Assembly: GCF_900101445.1 (NCBI RefSeq) | Contig: NZ_FNKE01000001.1 | Coordinates: 1,116,001 to 1,180,000, forward strand | Length of the DNA stretch: 64,000 nt | From: Streptococcus equinus | Lineage (GTDB): Bacteria > Bacillota > Bacilli > Lactobacillales > Streptococcaceae | Direction: 5' to 3' | Made by a program: the position numbers and the translations under genes | Shown: one piece after another, positions 1-9,073 of the stretch | Numbering within the stretch: the first letter of the stretch is position 1 | Layout: every line of letters begins with the position of its first letter | The notes under the pieces: model-generated | What the model was told of the DNA's origin: nothing | Databases searched by the model: none | Seen by the model: the letters and a program-made list of their open reading frames with translations, nothing else

Positions 1-589
1 CAGATTTTGTTGCCAAGTTTGTACCAGCTTTAAGCAATGCCAAACCGTATTCTTCAAGGTTAACGCCTGCGATTTCTGCCAAGTCAGCAGCAACAGCTGG
101 GTCAGTTGCGTGAGTTGTTGGTGATTTAAGAAGAAGTGTATCTGAAATCAAACCAGACAAAAGCAAACCAGCCATTTCTTTAGGAATAGCAACACCGTTT
201 TCTTTGTAGAGACGGTAAACGATTGATGAAGCTGAACCAACTGGTTCTAAACGCATGTAAAGTGGGTTAGCAGTTTCAAAGTTAGAAACACGGTGGTGGT
301 CAATAACTTCAACAACTTCAACATCGCGGATATCTGAGATTGATTGTTGGAATTCGTTGTGGTCTGTCAAAATAACTTGGTCAGCACCTTCAGCTTTTGC
401 TGATTCAACAACGCGTGGTGCTTCTACACCAAAGTAGTTCAATGCAAAAGTTGTTTCTTCGTTTGGAGTTCCAAGAGCAACAGCTTCAGCATCTACACCA
501 AGTTCACGTTTCAAGTATGCGTATGCGATTGATGAACCAAGCGCATCAGAGTCTGGATTTTGGTGACCAAAAACTAAAATTTTAGACAT
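1..589 (-). CDS. ppaC: Manganese-dependent inorganic pyrophosphatase, 3' part cut by window edge
   Basis: Cytoplasmic family II pyrophosphatase, which hydrolyses pyrophosphate to phosphate and so pulls biosynthetic reactions forward. The visible 196 residues begin [16 protein letters not shown], the family's N-terminal metal-binding motif (His and Asp ligands at about 9, 13 and 15), and carry the VIDHHRV (DHH) motif near residue 98. The start is ATG at 589; the C-terminal domain lies beyond base 1. Family II enzymes are about 310 residues, so roughly a third is missing. The reading frame is intact. Identification is firm from the two metal motifs and close streptococcal character. Confidence 0.95.
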   Translation of the reverse strand, partial: MSKILVFGHQNPDSDALGSSIAYAYLKRELGVDAEAVALGTPNEETTFALNYFGVEAPRVVESAKAEGADQVILTDHNEFQQSISDIRDVEVVEVIDHHRVSNFETANPLYMRLEPVGSASSIVYRLYKENGVAIPKEMAGLLLSGLISDTLLLKSPTTHATDPAVAADLAEIAGVNLEEYGLALLKAGTNLATKS

Positions 590-681
590 GTTTTTTACCT
601 CATAATAATTATTTATTCTTATTTTAGCAAAATTTAAAGGAGATAGCAAAGCTAGCAAGCTCTTTTAAGCCATTATTCCAA

Positions 682-731
682 CAAAAAAGCACCTTTATCA
701 ACAAGCTCTAATGTCTAGTGATAAAAATGCT
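682..731 (-). terminator. Rho-independent terminator of the unknown membrane protein gene
   Basis: On the minus strand the arms AGCATTTTTATCA (719-731) and TGATAAAGGTGCT (688-700) pair imperfectly and are followed by a run of T at 682-687. It ends the transcript from the left-reading genes upstream and separates them from ppaC. Confidence 0.65.
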
Positions 732-738
732 TTCATTT

Positions 739-1380
739 TTAGTCTATTTCTTTCGTTTCTTTTACAGAATCTTCCTGAGTATTTTCTGAATCTGTCGTAA
801 GAGTTTCTGATGTTTTTTCAGAAACATGGTCTTTTTTATCTAACTTTTCCTGTTCTAAAGCAAGACGTAAAAGACGTTCTTCTTCCTCACGATTTTCTTG
901 ATTGCGAATAGCTTCTTGGCGTTTGCGGTAAGCCATATATTTTCGGCTATTATCCACAATGTGCAAATTCTTAATGCCTTTAACTAGTAAGCGCCAGATA
1001 ACAGAAATCAAGGATTCTAGTAAAAGTAATAATTCAATCACAACCACACCAAGCAAACTCCATGCCATAAAAAGTGTGACCAAAAGTTGTGAAAAAATCT
1101 TCTTTAGATTTCCTAAGTCGTTATTATGAATGGATAAAGTTTCCAAGAAAAGATTAAGAATGCCTTGTAAAAGCCCAGACTTAACAGATTTATCACTGCT
1201 TATATCCATTTCTCCTTGGCTTGGCATCACTAAGACAATATCACCATCTTGGATATAATCAACTCTATCCCCTAGTGCGATATCAAAATCAAATAAGTCA
1301 CGCGCTATTTTTTTAATCTTGCCATCTTGCGTTAAATAAACGAAGTGATCGTCAAATTTTAAAACTTTGTAACTGTTCAT
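739..1380 (-). CDS. Unknown membrane protein with basic/acidic coiled-coil tail
   Basis: I do not recognise this 213-residue protein. Its first 60 residues are short alternating polar and hydrophobic stretches suggesting a small beta domain. Residues near 85-135 contain strong hydrophobic stretches compatible with one or two membrane helices. The last 75 residues are rich in Arg, Glu and Lys with a long coiled-coil-like run, then an acidic Ser/Thr-rich tail. The ATG at 1380 is chosen over an upstream GTG at 1389 because AAGGTGG lies just before it. It lies 60 bp downstream of pflA and may share its transcript. No function can be assigned. Confidence 0.7.
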   Translation of the reverse strand: MNSYKVLKFDDHFVYLTQDGKIKKIARDLFDFDIALGDRVDYIQDGDIVLVMPSQGEMDISSDKSVKSGLLQGILNLFLETLSIHNNDLGNLKKIFSQLLVTLFMAWSLLGVVVIELLLLLESLISVIWRLLVKGIKNLHIVDNSRKYMAYRKRQEAIRNQENREEEERLLRLALEQEKLDKKDHVSEKTSETLTTDSENTQEDSVKETKEID

Positions 1381-1440
1381 AGTGTCCACCTTGTGATAGA
1401 GCTTATCAAAGATTCATCTCAATGTCAATAGTCAACCTGT

Positions 1441-2229
1441 CTAGTGATGAATGCGTTTCATGTAGTCTGTGTAAGACTCCGTGTGCATAAGCTTTTTGGC
1501 ATTTTGGACACGTTCTCTAGTCGGTGGTTTAACCCCTTCAAGGGTATAAGGAATTCCCAATTCACGCCACTTGAATTCACCCAAGGTATGATAAGGCAAA
1601 ATTTCAAATTTATCCACATTTTTTAGCGTTTCAACAAATTTTCCTAGCTCAATCAAGTCTTCATCAAAATCTGTCAAGCCTGGAACCAAGACATGACGAA
1701 TCCAGACTGGAACACCTTTATCAGACAAATAGCGTGCAAAAGCTAGAATATTAGTATTGGGTTGACGTGTTACAACAATGTGTTGTTTAGGATTGATTTC
1801 TTTTAAATCTAAAAGAACTAAATCCGTCACAGCTAGTAACTTATCCACAATTTCGTGATATTCAGGCGTATCTCGGAATGTAAACCCACACGTATCAAGC
1901 GTGCAATGAATTCCTAATTCTTTAGCTTTGGTAAAAAGGGCTGTTACAAACTCAATTTGCAACATGGCTTCACCACCTGAAACGGTAATCCCACCATTTT
2001 CACCCCAGAAGTGTCGGTAACGCAAGGCTTCTGCCAAAACATCGTCAACAGTGCGTTCACGAGAATTATTTGTCTCTAATGCCCAAGTATCTGGATTGTG
2101 ACAATATTGGCAACGCATCTTGCAGCCTTGCATAAAAATGACAAAGCGAACACCAGGACCATCTACAGAACCAAAACTTTCTGTTGAATGAATCATTCCT
2201 GTCACTTTTCCGTAATCTATTTCAGTCAT
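1441..2229 (-). CDS. pflA: Pyruvate formate-lyase activating enzyme (radical SAM)
   Basis: Generates the glycyl radical on pyruvate formate-lyase using S-adenosylmethionine, enabling mixed-acid fermentation under anaerobic conditions. At 262 residues it has the family length. The cluster-binding CX3CX2C motif is Cys36, Cys40 and Cys43 (GCKMRCQYCHNP), followed by the SAM-contact stretch GGITVSGGEAML. The product is a cytosolic enzyme. The gene stands alone, without pfl beside it, as is usual in streptococci. An extended -10 sequence lies 37 bp before the start. Other glycyl-radical activases carry an extra ferredoxin insert after the first motif; none is present here, which favours the pyruvate formate-lyase type. 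Confidence 0.95.
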   Translation of the reverse strand: MTEIDYGKVTGMIHSTESFGSVDGPGVRFVIFMQGCKMRCQYCHNPDTWALETNNSRERTVDDVLAEALRYRHFWGENGGITVSGGEAMLQIEFVTALFTKAKELGIHCTLDTCGFTFRDTPEYHEIVDKLLAVTDLVLLDLKEINPKQHIVVTRQPNTNILAFARYLSDKGVPVWIRHVLVPGLTDFDEDLIELGKFVETLKNVDKFEILPYHTLGEFKWRELGIPYTLEGVKPPTRERVQNAKKLMHTESYTDYMKRIHH

Positions 2230-2265
2230 TTTCTATCATCCTTTGTAACCGTTTTTCTAATTTTC

Positions 2266-2274
2266 ATTATACCA
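2266..2274 (-). promoter_or_regulatory. Extended -10 promoter of pflA
   Basis: The minus strand reads TGGTATAAT, an extended -10 hexamer 37 bp upstream of the pflA ATG. No good -35 hexamer is seen at 17 bp, as expected for an extended -10 promoter. Confidence 0.6.
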
Positions 2275-2374
2275 TTTTCCAGAGAAAAGATGGTGATAAA
2301 AAAGCCAGTAAAACAGCTCTTATATATCAGTTTTTTAAGTCAATCAAGGCGTTAAGCCATCACATCAATCTATT

Positions 2375-2404
2375 GAAAAAAGACTAAGCTAAAAGCTCAG
2401 TCTT
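2375..2404 (-). terminator. Terminator of the CNNM/CorC gene
   Basis: On the minus strand GACTGAGC, a 5-base loop and GCTTAGTC form a hairpin followed by six T. The upstream arm overlaps the last codons of the gene. Confidence 0.85.
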
Positions 2405-3728
2405 CCTCAGGGGTCTGTTCTATATCAGAAATCACAACTTTCAATTTCGTCACACGACCATCTTTTACTTTATCATTTGTTAAAACAAGGTGTTTTTCTT
2501 TTGAATCAACTTCAAAGCTTTCACGACTATCCTGACTTGGAATGTTACCAACCCCTGTCAAATAGAATCCAGCAATAGTATCGACATCATCACTGTCTAA
2601 ATCAAGGTCAAAGTAATCATTGAAATCATTCAAGGTCATTGTCCCAAGGACAATATAAGTATCTTCACCAATTTCACGAACACATTGTTCTGCTTTATCT
2701 GTCTCATCATCAATTTCACCGACAATTTCTTCAAGCAAATCTTCAAGGGTTACAATCCCAGCAACACCACCGTATTCATCAAGCAAGATTGCCATTTGAT
2801 TTTGAGTGTTTCGCAATTGACGCAACAAATCATCAACGAAAATCGTTTCAGGAACGAACAAAGGTTCTTGCAAGATTTTACGCAAGACAATATTGTCAAA
2901 TCCTTCGCTGAAACCAGCAGCTAACAAACGTTTTGTGTGAAGGACACCAATAATCTTATCCTTGTCATCATCATAGACGGGAATACGTGAAAAATGTCTT
3001 TTCAGAATTTCTTGAATGTTTTCTTGTGTGTCATCATTGATGTCAATCATGAAAGCATCTGTACGTGGTACCATGACTTCACGCGCCATCAATTCATCAA
3101 GTGAGAAGACACCTTGAAGCATTTCAATTTCTTCTGCATCCAAAGTCTCTTCACTATTTGTCAGCATGTATTCAATCTCGTCACGTGTCATTTTTTCATC
3201 AGCATCGTCAAATGTCATTGGTGTGATGCGTGACAAAAGATTGGTTGAGGCTGATAATAACCAGACAAATGGGCTAACCAATTTCCCAATAAGGATAATG
3301 ACTGGAGCTGAAATAACCGCCAAGTTTTCCTTAAGGTTCATGGCAATACGTTTTGGGTAAAGTTCCCCAAGAACGATCGAAATATAAGTCAAAAAGACAA
3401 GTGAAATCACGCTACCAGCTGTTTTTGCCCAGACATAATTTCCAAACCAAGAGGCAATCACACCACCAAGTGAAGCAGACAAACTAGCCCCTTGCAACAG
3501 CCCAATAAAAGTAATCCCAACCTGAATCGTTGATAAAAAGTTATTTGGTTTTTCTAGGACAGACAAAAGACGGATATATTTTTTATTTCCTTCTTCTGCT
3601 TTTTGTTCAACACGTGAACGATTTAAAGACACTAAAGCCATCTCAGAAGCTGAGAAAAAGGCGTTTAATAAGGTCAAAATTAACAATAAAACAAATTGCA
3701 ATACTAAATTCTGACTCGGGTCTTCCAT
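2397..3728 (-). CDS. CNNM-domain membrane protein with CBS pair and CorC/HlyC domain
   Basis: A 443-residue membrane protein of the family historically called hemolysin C-like or CorC, now linked to magnesium and cobalt transport or efflux. Residues 1-190 form the CNNM (DUF21) domain with a signal-anchor-like first helix and three further hydrophobic segments. About 205-330 is a CBS-domain pair (VPRTDAFMIDI and LDEYGGVAGIVTLEDLLEEI), and about 350-435 the CorC_HlyC domain. The CBS pair in relatives binds adenine nucleotides. It is transcribed alone, between lacS and pflA, with its own promoter and terminator. The substrate cannot be read from sequence; hemolysin annotations for this family are unreliable. 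Confidence 0.9.
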   Translation of the reverse strand: MEDPSQNLVLQFVLLLILTLLNAFFSASEMALVSLNRSRVEQKAEEGNKKYIRLLSVLEKPNNFLSTIQVGITFIGLLQGASLSASLGGVIASWFGNYVWAKTAGSVISLVFLTYISIVLGELYPKRIAMNLKENLAVISAPVIILIGKLVSPFVWLLSASTNLLSRITPMTFDDADEKMTRDEIEYMLTNSEETLDAEEIEMLQGVFSLDELMAREVMVPRTDAFMIDINDDTQENIQEILKRHFSRIPVYDDDKDKIIGVLHTKRLLAAGFSEGFDNIVLRKILQEPLFVPETIFVDDLLRQLRNTQNQMAILLDEYGGVAGIVTLEDLLEEIVGEIDDETDKAEQCVREIGEDTYIVLGTMTLNDFNDYFDLDLDSDDVDTIAGFYLTGVGNIPSQDSRESFEVDSKEKHLVLTNDKVKDGRVTKLKVVISDIEQTPEED

Positions 3729-3799
3729 ATAAATCTTACTCCTCTTCTATCTCAAATAGGTTTTAATCACCTATATTCTATTCTTAATACAGTGACTAC

Positions 3800-3808
3800 A
3801 TTATAGCA
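3800..3808 (-). promoter_or_regulatory. Extended -10 promoter of the CNNM gene
   Basis: The minus strand reads TGCTATAAT, an extended -10. TTGGCA lies 19 bp upstream as a possible poorly spaced -35. The start codon is about 72 bp downstream. Confidence 0.6.
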
Positions 3809-3864
3809 TATTTTCGAATTAAAGTGCCAAACAAATACTGCAAGCATCTACTATCTTTCTTCTA

Positions 3865-3896
3865 TATAAAAGACCCAGTTACATAAACTGAGTCCT
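3865..3896 (-). terminator. Terminator of lacS
   Basis: On the minus strand GACTCAGTT, a short loop and AACTGGGTC pair, followed by TTTTATAT. It lies 12 bp after the lacS stop codon. Confidence 0.8.
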
Positions 3897-3908
3897 TTTC
3901 ATATTTCC

Positions 3909-5831
3909 TTAGTTCAAGGTCAACACATCATCACCAGCTTGTACGTTTGTGCCAGCAGGAGCTTTCATCACAAAGTCATTAAAGACATGTGAATTTGTGA
4001 CAGTGACAATAACCGTATCATCAAGTCCAGCTTTTTTGATTGCTGGATCCCAGAATTCAATCAATTTATCACCTTTTTTAACATGGTCTCCTTCAACCAC
4101 ATAAGAGACAAATCCTGTTCCCTTTAGTTTCACGGTTCCAATACCAATGTGAATCAACAAGACAATACCATCTTCAGAAACCAAACCAACAGCGTGACGA
4201 GTGGTAAAGACTTGACGAACCATTGCATCAAAAGGCGCATAAACACAACCATCGCTTGGTTTAATGGCAAATCCTTTACCAAGCCCTTCTTTGGCAAAGA
4301 TTGGGTCATCTACATCTGATAAGTCAATCAATTGACCTGCAATTGGAGCTGAGATGTTAAGACCACCATCTGTTTCGACCTCGTCTTCGATGTATTCATG
4401 TCCCCAAGTACGTTCAAGTTCTTCAACAATTTCAGCGTGTTTTTCTTCAGTTAATTTAACACGGAAGAAGAAAACCAAACTACTTAAAATAATCAAAGCA
4501 AACGGTAAAGCAAAGACGTGAAGTTTGAAAGAAATAATTCCTGCTTTTGTAATGGAATCAGCTGTCGCACCTGTTGTCATCCCAGCAGCAACCGCTGCTG
4601 CACCAATGACAAGGTTTGAAATAGCCCCACCAAATTTATCCAACAAAGGACGAACTGACAAGGTCAAAGCTTCATCACGGTGACCAAGTTTCCATTGACC
4701 ATATTCCACACAGTCTGTGATAATCATCAAGACCACAAGGAAAACAAGAGGTTGGGGAATAAAGAATAATTCAGCAGCAAGTAAAACAAGAGCTAGTGAT
4801 GTTCCAGCTACTGAAAAGAGCCCAATACCACAAAGCATCACAGCGATACAAGCAAAGAACAAATTACGACGATTCAATTTTCCAGCTAATTGTGGGAAAA
4901 GAGAAACGGAAAGCAAACCGACAACCGTATTAATCGTACCTAAGATTGAAAATTGAGCGGCGTGTCCCATGATGTAAGTGAAGTAATACAATTCAGACGC
5001 ATTTAAAATACTAATCCCAGTTGTATACAAAACATATGACAAAGCAATTGCCATTAATTGGTCGTTTTTAGTTAAGACTTTAAGAACATCTTTAAAGCCT
5101 GTTTTTTCGGTATTTTTACGAAGGTCAGACTCGATTTCATGTGTACCAAAGGCTACGGCAAGTACTGTCAAAACACCCAGCAAAGCCACAATAAAGGCAA
5201 ACCAGAACCAACCACGGTTATCTCCTGCACCGCCATTACGATGAAGTGAGAAGAAAAGAACGATTGGCATAATCACAACACCGACAATGTTAGCACCAAT
5301 AGTTGAACCAATACGAGCAAAAGTTGCTGTTTTTTCACGTTCTTCAGAGCTAAATGATAGTGCTGGAACCATTGACCAAAAACCAATATCTTTAAAAGAA
5401 TAAAAAATATCCATCGTGATATAGATGAAGGCAAAGATAATCAAGTAAAGCACTGGATTTGTCTTGTTAAGTCCACCCATATCAGTAAATAAAATCAATA
5501 AAGCAAGTGAGCTGATTGTACCACCAGCTACTACCCATGGTTTAAATTTTCCCCAGCGTGTCTTTGTATTGTCAATCATATTTCCAATAAAAGGGTCAAT
5601 AATCAATTCAACAATACGCAAACCTGCGATAATCTGAGTGATATACAAAACCATGCGATTATTTTGTGCTGCATCACCTGTATTAAATAAGTGTGAGGTA
5701 ATAAAAGTGATGAAGTATGTTGACAAGGTCGCATAAAAAATATCGTGACCAAATGCCCCAAAAGCATATGAAATGCGTGAAGTAGCTGCAGATTTTTTCA
5801 AATCTTTGCTTGCATGAGTCGTTTGATTCAT
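3909..5831 (-). CDS. lacS: LacS-type galactoside permease with C-terminal EIIA domain
   Basis: Sugar:cation symporter or lactose/galactose exchanger of the GPH family. At 640 residues it matches streptococcal LacS. Residues 1-470 contain about 12 membrane helices, and about 480-640 is a PTS EIIA-like domain. The phosphorylatable histidine is His561 in [10 protein letters not shown]; homologues more often have Asp where Gly follows IGI. In LacS proteins HPr-dependent phosphorylation of this domain tunes transport. Unlike the usual gal-lac cluster, no lacZ, galactokinase or regulator gene adjoins it here. It is transcribed alone behind a cre site and a palindromic operator. Melibiose or raffinose transport is an alternative, since GPH members differ little in motif. 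Confidence 0.88.
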   Translation of the reverse strand: MNQTTHASKDLKKSAATSRISYAFGAFGHDIFYATLSTYFITFITSHLFNTGDAAQNNRMVLYITQIIAGLRIVELIIDPFIGNMIDNTKTRWGKFKPWVVAGGTISSLALLILFTDMGGLNKTNPVLYLIIFAFIYITMDIFYSFKDIGFWSMVPALSFSSEEREKTATFARIGSTIGANIVGVVIMPIVLFFSLHRNGGAGDNRGWFWFAFIVALLGVLTVLAVAFGTHEIESDLRKNTEKTGFKDVLKVLTKNDQLMAIALSYVLYTTGISILNASELYYFTYIMGHAAQFSILGTINTVVGLLSVSLFPQLAGKLNRRNLFFACIAVMLCGIGLFSVAGTSLALVLLAAELFFIPQPLVFLVVLMIITDCVEYGQWKLGHRDEALTLSVRPLLDKFGGAISNLVIGAAAVAAGMTTGATADSITKAGIISFKLHVFALPFALIILSSLVFFFRVKLTEEKHAEIVEELERTWGHEYIEDEVETDGGLNISAPIAGQLIDLSDVDDPIFAKEGLGKGFAIKPSDGCVYAPFDAMVRQVFTTRHAVGLVSEDGIVLLIHIGIGTVKLKGTGFVSYVVEGDHVKKGDKLIEFWDPAIKKAGLDDTVIVTVTNSHVFNDFVMKAPAGTNVQAGDDVLTLN

Positions 5832-5873
5832 AGAACTCTCCTTCTTCTAACAACTTTGTTTTTTGATTACATG

Positions 5874-5905
5874 ATTATAGTAAACGCTTTCCTAAACAAA
5901 GTCAA
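5874..5905 (-). promoter_or_regulatory. lacS promoter
   Basis: The minus strand carries a perfect -10 TATAAT (5874-5879). TTGACT at 5900-5905 resembles a -35 but is 20 bp away, so activator dependence or a different -35 is possible. The cre-like site fills the spacer. Confidence 0.65.
5879..5892 (-). promoter_or_regulatory. cre-like CcpA site in the lacS promoter
   Basis: The minus strand reads GGAAAGCGTTTACT, matching the catabolite-responsive consensus TGWAANCGNTNWCA at all positions but the two ends. It abuts and overlaps the -10, a position where CcpA binding would repress lacS during growth on glucose. This is inference from the consensus. Confidence 0.7.
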
Positions 5906-5911
5906 TAAGTT

Positions 5912-5929
5912 TTAGTAAAGTTTTACTAA
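5912..5929. promoter_or_regulatory. Perfect 18-bp palindrome upstream of lacS, probable LacI/GalR-family operator
   Basis: TTAGTAAA, a 2-bp centre GT, then TTTACTAA gives 8-bp perfect half-sites. The shape and AT-rich sequence resemble operators of streptococcal LacI/GalR sugar repressors. It lies just upstream of the lacS -35 region and about 60 bp before the -10 of the divergent ABC gene, so it could act on either. No regulator gene is adjacent. Confidence 0.6.
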
Positions 5930-6025
5930 TTTTTAGTTTTGTTTATCAAACTATTTCAGAAATAAATATCTAAATTTTCTGAAAAATGATATAATAACTA
6001 TCAAATACTTGACGGAGGTTCTCCT

Positions 6026-6808
6026 ATGATTCAACTTTCTTTAACCAATGTTAGTCTAGAACGACAGAATAAAAAACTCTTAAATAATGTCACTTGGCAA
6101 GTCAACAAGGGCGAACACTGGGCAATTCTTGGGCTTAACGGTTCTGGCAAAACATCCCTTCTAAAACTCATCACAGCAGAATATTGGACCAGCCAGGGAA
6201 ATGTGGAAGTTCTTGGGAATAAATTTGGTGGCACAGATATCAGCAATATGCGTACCAAAATTGGTATCGTTGGCTCTTTCATCGCCGAACGACTCTCACC
6301 ACACATGCTAGCTGAAAAAATCGTCCTAACTGGAAAATACAAATCCAGCATCCTTTATACTGAATACGGCGAAAAAGAACTCGAAGAAGCTAGACAAATG
6401 CTCATCTCAATCGGAGGTGAACATCTGCTTGGACGTATTTACGCTAGCCTTTCACAAGGTGAAAAGCAACTTCTTCTTATCGCAAGGAGCTTAATGGAAA
6501 GTCCAGAAATCCTGATTCTCGATGAAGCAACTAGTGGACTTGACCTTTTTGCACGTGAAAAATTGCTGACGCAAATTGAGCAAATCACTAGTCTGCCAAA
6601 TGCGCCAACTATTATCTATGTTACTCACCATGCTGAAGAAATTACACGTTCCTTCACCCATGTTCTCCTACTCAAAAAAGGAAACATCATCGCCAAAGGA
6701 CCAAAAAATGAAGTTCTGACTGAAAAGATTTTATCTGATTTTTATGACCAACCAGTCTCAATCGTACCGCTCGGTGATAACCGCATTTACATCAAACCTG
6801 AATTTTAA
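6026..6808 (+). CDS. ABC transporter ATP-binding protein, orphan
   Basis: A 260-residue cytosolic ABC ATPase resembling the YlmA/ModF-like group. Walker A is GLNGSGKTSL near residue 38, the signature LSQGEKQ near 139 and Walker B ILILDEATSGLD near 160. No membrane component or binding protein is adjacent, so it either works with a distant permease or is a soluble ABC protein. The start ATG at 6026 follows GGAGG at 6014-6018, and TATAAT at 5990-5995 is its likely -10. It diverges from lacS and ends at a bidirectional terminator. Substrate unknown. Confidence 0.88.
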   Translation: MIQLSLTNVSLERQNKKLLNNVTWQVNKGEHWAILGLNGSGKTSLLKLITAEYWTSQGNVEVLGNKFGGTDISNMRTKIGIVGSFIAERLSPHMLAEKIVLTGKYKSSILYTEYGEKELEEARQMLISIGGEHLLGRIYASLSQGEKQLLLIARSLMESPEILILDEATSGLDLFAREKLLTQIEQITSLPNAPTIIYVTHHAEEITRSFTHVLLLKKGNIIAKGPKNEVLTEKILSDFYDQPVSIVPLGDNRIYIKPEF

Positions 6809-6813
6809 TAACG

Positions 6814-6847
6814 AAAAACCTCTATGACCTTAATCATAGAGGTTTTA
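6814..6847. terminator. Bidirectional terminator between the ABC gene and mnmM
   Basis: AAAACCTCTATGA, six-base loop, TCATAGAGGTTTT: a 13-bp perfect stem with A run before and T run after, serving both convergent genes. Confidence 0.9.
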
Positions 6848-6850
6848 TTA

Positions 6851-7399
6851 TTAACGTAATTTTTCAACCATTACCAAAAATGGTGGTTGGTGAATTTGGT
6901 TAAGAGGTTTATAAAGCATAGTTGCAAACTCTTTTTGGTCGAGCGCTGAAATAAACTCTAGCACTGCGTCTTTTTCCATGTCTCCACCTTCATGACCATA
7001 ATAAATCATGATGGCTAAACGCCCACCGATTTCAAGACGTTCTAAGATTTTTTCAATCGCTACAAGCGTCGTATCTGGTTTGGTAATCACTGTTTTATCA
7101 GCACTTGGCAAATAGCCCAGATTGAAAATCGCTGCGCGGATAGGCTCACTAACGTACTTGTCAAGATTTTGATGCCCATCAAGAATCAACTGTGCATTTG
7201 AAATAGCTTGTTTTTCTAAGCGTTCTTTGGTGCTTTTTAAAGCTTGTTCTTGCACATCAAAAGCATAAACCTTTTTAGCATGCTGGGCTAAAAAAGCTGT
7301 GTCATTACCATTTCCCATTGTCGCATCAACAGCTACTGCACTAGCATCTAGCACTTCTACCAAAAAATCATGCGACAAATGCAAAGGTCGTTTTATCAT
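6851..7399 (-). CDS. mnmM: tRNA nm5s2U34 methyltransferase (YtqB family)
   Basis: SAM-dependent methyltransferase of the YtqB family, which in Bacillus and relatives makes the last methylation of mnm5s2U at the wobble base of some tRNAs. At 182 residues it is the family length. The SAM-binding motif AVDATMGNGNDTAFLA is at about 22-37, and the family stretch IFNLGYLPSADK near 110 carries the NLGYLP signature. Its ATG overlaps the stop of ytqA by four bases, showing translational coupling with the radical SAM partner. Older annotations call it rRNA methylase. Confidence in the family is high; the tRNA role is from characterised homologues. Confidence 0.88.
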   Translation of the reverse strand: MIKRPLHLSHDFLVEVLDASAVAVDATMGNGNDTAFLAQHAKKVYAFDVQEQALKSTKERLEKQAISNAQLILDGHQNLDKYVSEPIRAAIFNLGYLPSADKTVITKPDTTLVAIEKILERLEIGGRLAIMIYYGHEGGDMEKDAVLEFISALDQKEFATMLYKPLNQIHQPPFLVMVEKLR

Positions 7400-8334
7400 G
7401 ATTTAGACTCCTCTTCTACCTTACAGCCTTGATAAGAGCCACGGCGTTCCATTTCTTTATCAATAGCATTCAAGACTTCCCATTTTTTAAGACTCCACAT
7501 TGGACCAATCAACATATCACGCGGAGCATCACCTGTAATACGGTGAATAACAATATTTTTCGGAATAATTTCCAATTGGTCACAAATGATGTTAACGTAC
7601 TCGTCCATACTGAGCAATTTCAAACGCCCTTCATGGTAATCACGTTGCATTTTCGTACTTGTCATCAAATGAAGCAAATGAAGTTTGATTCCGTCAATTT
7701 CATTATCAGTCACACAACGTCGAACATTCTCAACCATCATCTCATGGGTTTCCCCTGGAAGACCATTAATCAAGTGAGAAACAATTTCAACCTTAGGAGC
7801 TAATTCACGCAGACGTTTCACCGTTTTAACGTAAAGGTCATAAGTGTGAGCACGGTTAATGATTTTAGACGTTTCATCATAAGTGGTCTGCAAACCAAGC
7901 TCAACAGTTACGTGCATGCGTTCAGACAACTCAGCAATGTAGGCAATGGTTTCATCAGGCAAGCAGTCAGGACGTGTTCCGATATTAATTCCAACAACAC
8001 CAGGTTCGTTAATCGCTTGTTCATAGCGTTCACGAATCACATCAACCGTGTCATGAGTATTGGTAAAGTTTTGGAAATAAACCAAGTATTTCTTAACTTC
8101 TGGCCATTTGCGGTGCATGAAATCTATTTCTTTATAAAATTGGTCACGAATTGGAGCATCTGGAGCTACGATAGCATCACCAGAACCTGATACCGTACAG
8201 AAAGTACAGCCACCATGCGCTACCGTTCCATCACGGTTAGGACAATCAAAGCCCGCATCAATAGGAACTTTAAAAATCTTTTCTCCAAAAATCTCGCGAT
8301 AATAATCATTTAGAGTATTGTAACGTTTTTTCAT
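7396..8334 (-). CDS. ytqA: Radical SAM protein, YtqA / TIGR01212 family
   Basis: A 312-residue radical SAM enzyme. The cluster cysteines are Cys31, Cys43 and Cys46 in a CX11CX2C arrangement (CPNRDGTVAHGGCTFC). It resembles the Elp3-like radical SAM group. In Gram-positive bacteria it is found beside mnmM and has been connected with turning cmnm5U into nm5U at the tRNA wobble position, upstream of MnmM. Here the two genes overlap by four bases (ATGA), supporting a shared pathway. No SPASM or extra iron-sulfur domain is evident. The exact reaction is taken from family knowledge rather than sequence. Confidence 0.88.
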   Translation of the reverse strand: MKKRYNTLNDYYREIFGEKIFKVPIDAGFDCPNRDGTVAHGGCTFCTVSGSGDAIVAPDAPIRDQFYKEIDFMHRKWPEVKKYLVYFQNFTNTHDTVDVIRERYEQAINEPGVVGINIGTRPDCLPDETIAYIAELSERMHVTVELGLQTTYDETSKIINRAHTYDLYVKTVKRLRELAPKVEIVSHLINGLPGETHEMMVENVRRCVTDNEIDGIKLHLLHLMTSTKMQRDYHEGRLKLLSMDEYVNIICDQLEIIPKNIVIHRITGDAPRDMLIGPMWSLKKWEVLNAIDKEMERRGSYQGCKVEEESKS

Positions 8335-8382
8335 AGCTTTTATTATAACACTTTCTAAGCACGAGACAAACTCAAGTCACCT

Positions 8383-8408
8383 TAAAAAGACGACCTATCG
8401 GTCGCCTC
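8383..8408 (-). terminator. Terminator of the PAP2 phosphatase gene
   Basis: GGCGACC, loop GATA, GGTCGTC, then five T on the minus strand, 9 bp after the stop codon. Confidence 0.85.
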
Positions 8409-8416
8409 TTTAATTC

Positions 8417-9073
8417 TTAATCCTGTTTTCCTTGGAAACGCCATTCAAAACGCTTCTTGTCATAAATTGGGTATACAGCTAGAGAGATAGCAAGAGCTAA
8501 CAACCAGCCACCTAAGATATCTGTTGGGTAATGCACACCTAGGTAGATACGAGAGACAGCTGTTAAAAGCGCAAGTACTAACACCAAAGCTTGCAAAAAT
8601 CGCTTAGCTGCTGTTTTGGTCAAATGTTGCTCGATAATAATCATCAAGCTGATAGCCACAATCATACTTGATGCCGCATGCCAACTTGGGAACGATGGCC
8701 CCATTGGACGTTTAACCAAGAATTCCAAACTTGGTCTTGGACGATTATAAAGGTACTTAAAGACTGTTGAAAAAGCCCCCATTAAAACCAAATTGCCAGC
8801 TAAGAGAAGGCCTTCCGTTTTCCAATTTTTTCGGAAATAGAAAAAAGCTGCAATTGCAAATGTATAGACAAAGACTAAAGCTTCATGACCAAAATTTGTG
8901 ATGACTTTAAAGAAAGAAGTCAGATGAGATGGTAAGTCTCCTCGAACGCTTAATTGAATACTTGAATCAAGTCCTGAGACAGCTTCAGGATAAAATTTTA
9001 CAACGTAGCCTAACATCATAAATATCACGAGAAACGTTGAGCCAAGTGTAAAATAGGTTTGTTTGTGTTTCAT
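8417..9073 (-). CDS. PAP2-family membrane phosphatase
   Basis: A 218-residue integral membrane phosphatase of the PAP2 (acid phosphatase) superfamily with about six helices. The three active-site motifs are visible: KYLYNRPRP (C1), PSWHAA (C2, with the catalytic His) and SRIYLGVHYPTD (C3). Likely substrates are undecaprenyl pyrophosphate or phosphatidylglycerol phosphate on the outer face, but the sequence does not decide. The ATG at 9073 follows AAAGGT; an upstream in-frame GTG is less likely. It is a single-gene unit. Confidence 0.88.
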   Translation of the reverse strand: MKHKQTYFTLGSTFLVIFMMLGYVVKFYPEAVSGLDSSIQLSVRGDLPSHLTSFFKVITNFGHEALVFVYTFAIAAFFYFRKNWKTEGLLLAGNLVLMGAFSTVFKYLYNRPRPSLEFLVKRPMGPSFPSWHAASSMIVAISLMIIIEQHLTKTAAKRFLQALVLVLALLTAVSRIYLGVHYPTDILGGWLLALAISLAVYPIYDKKRFEWRFQGKQD

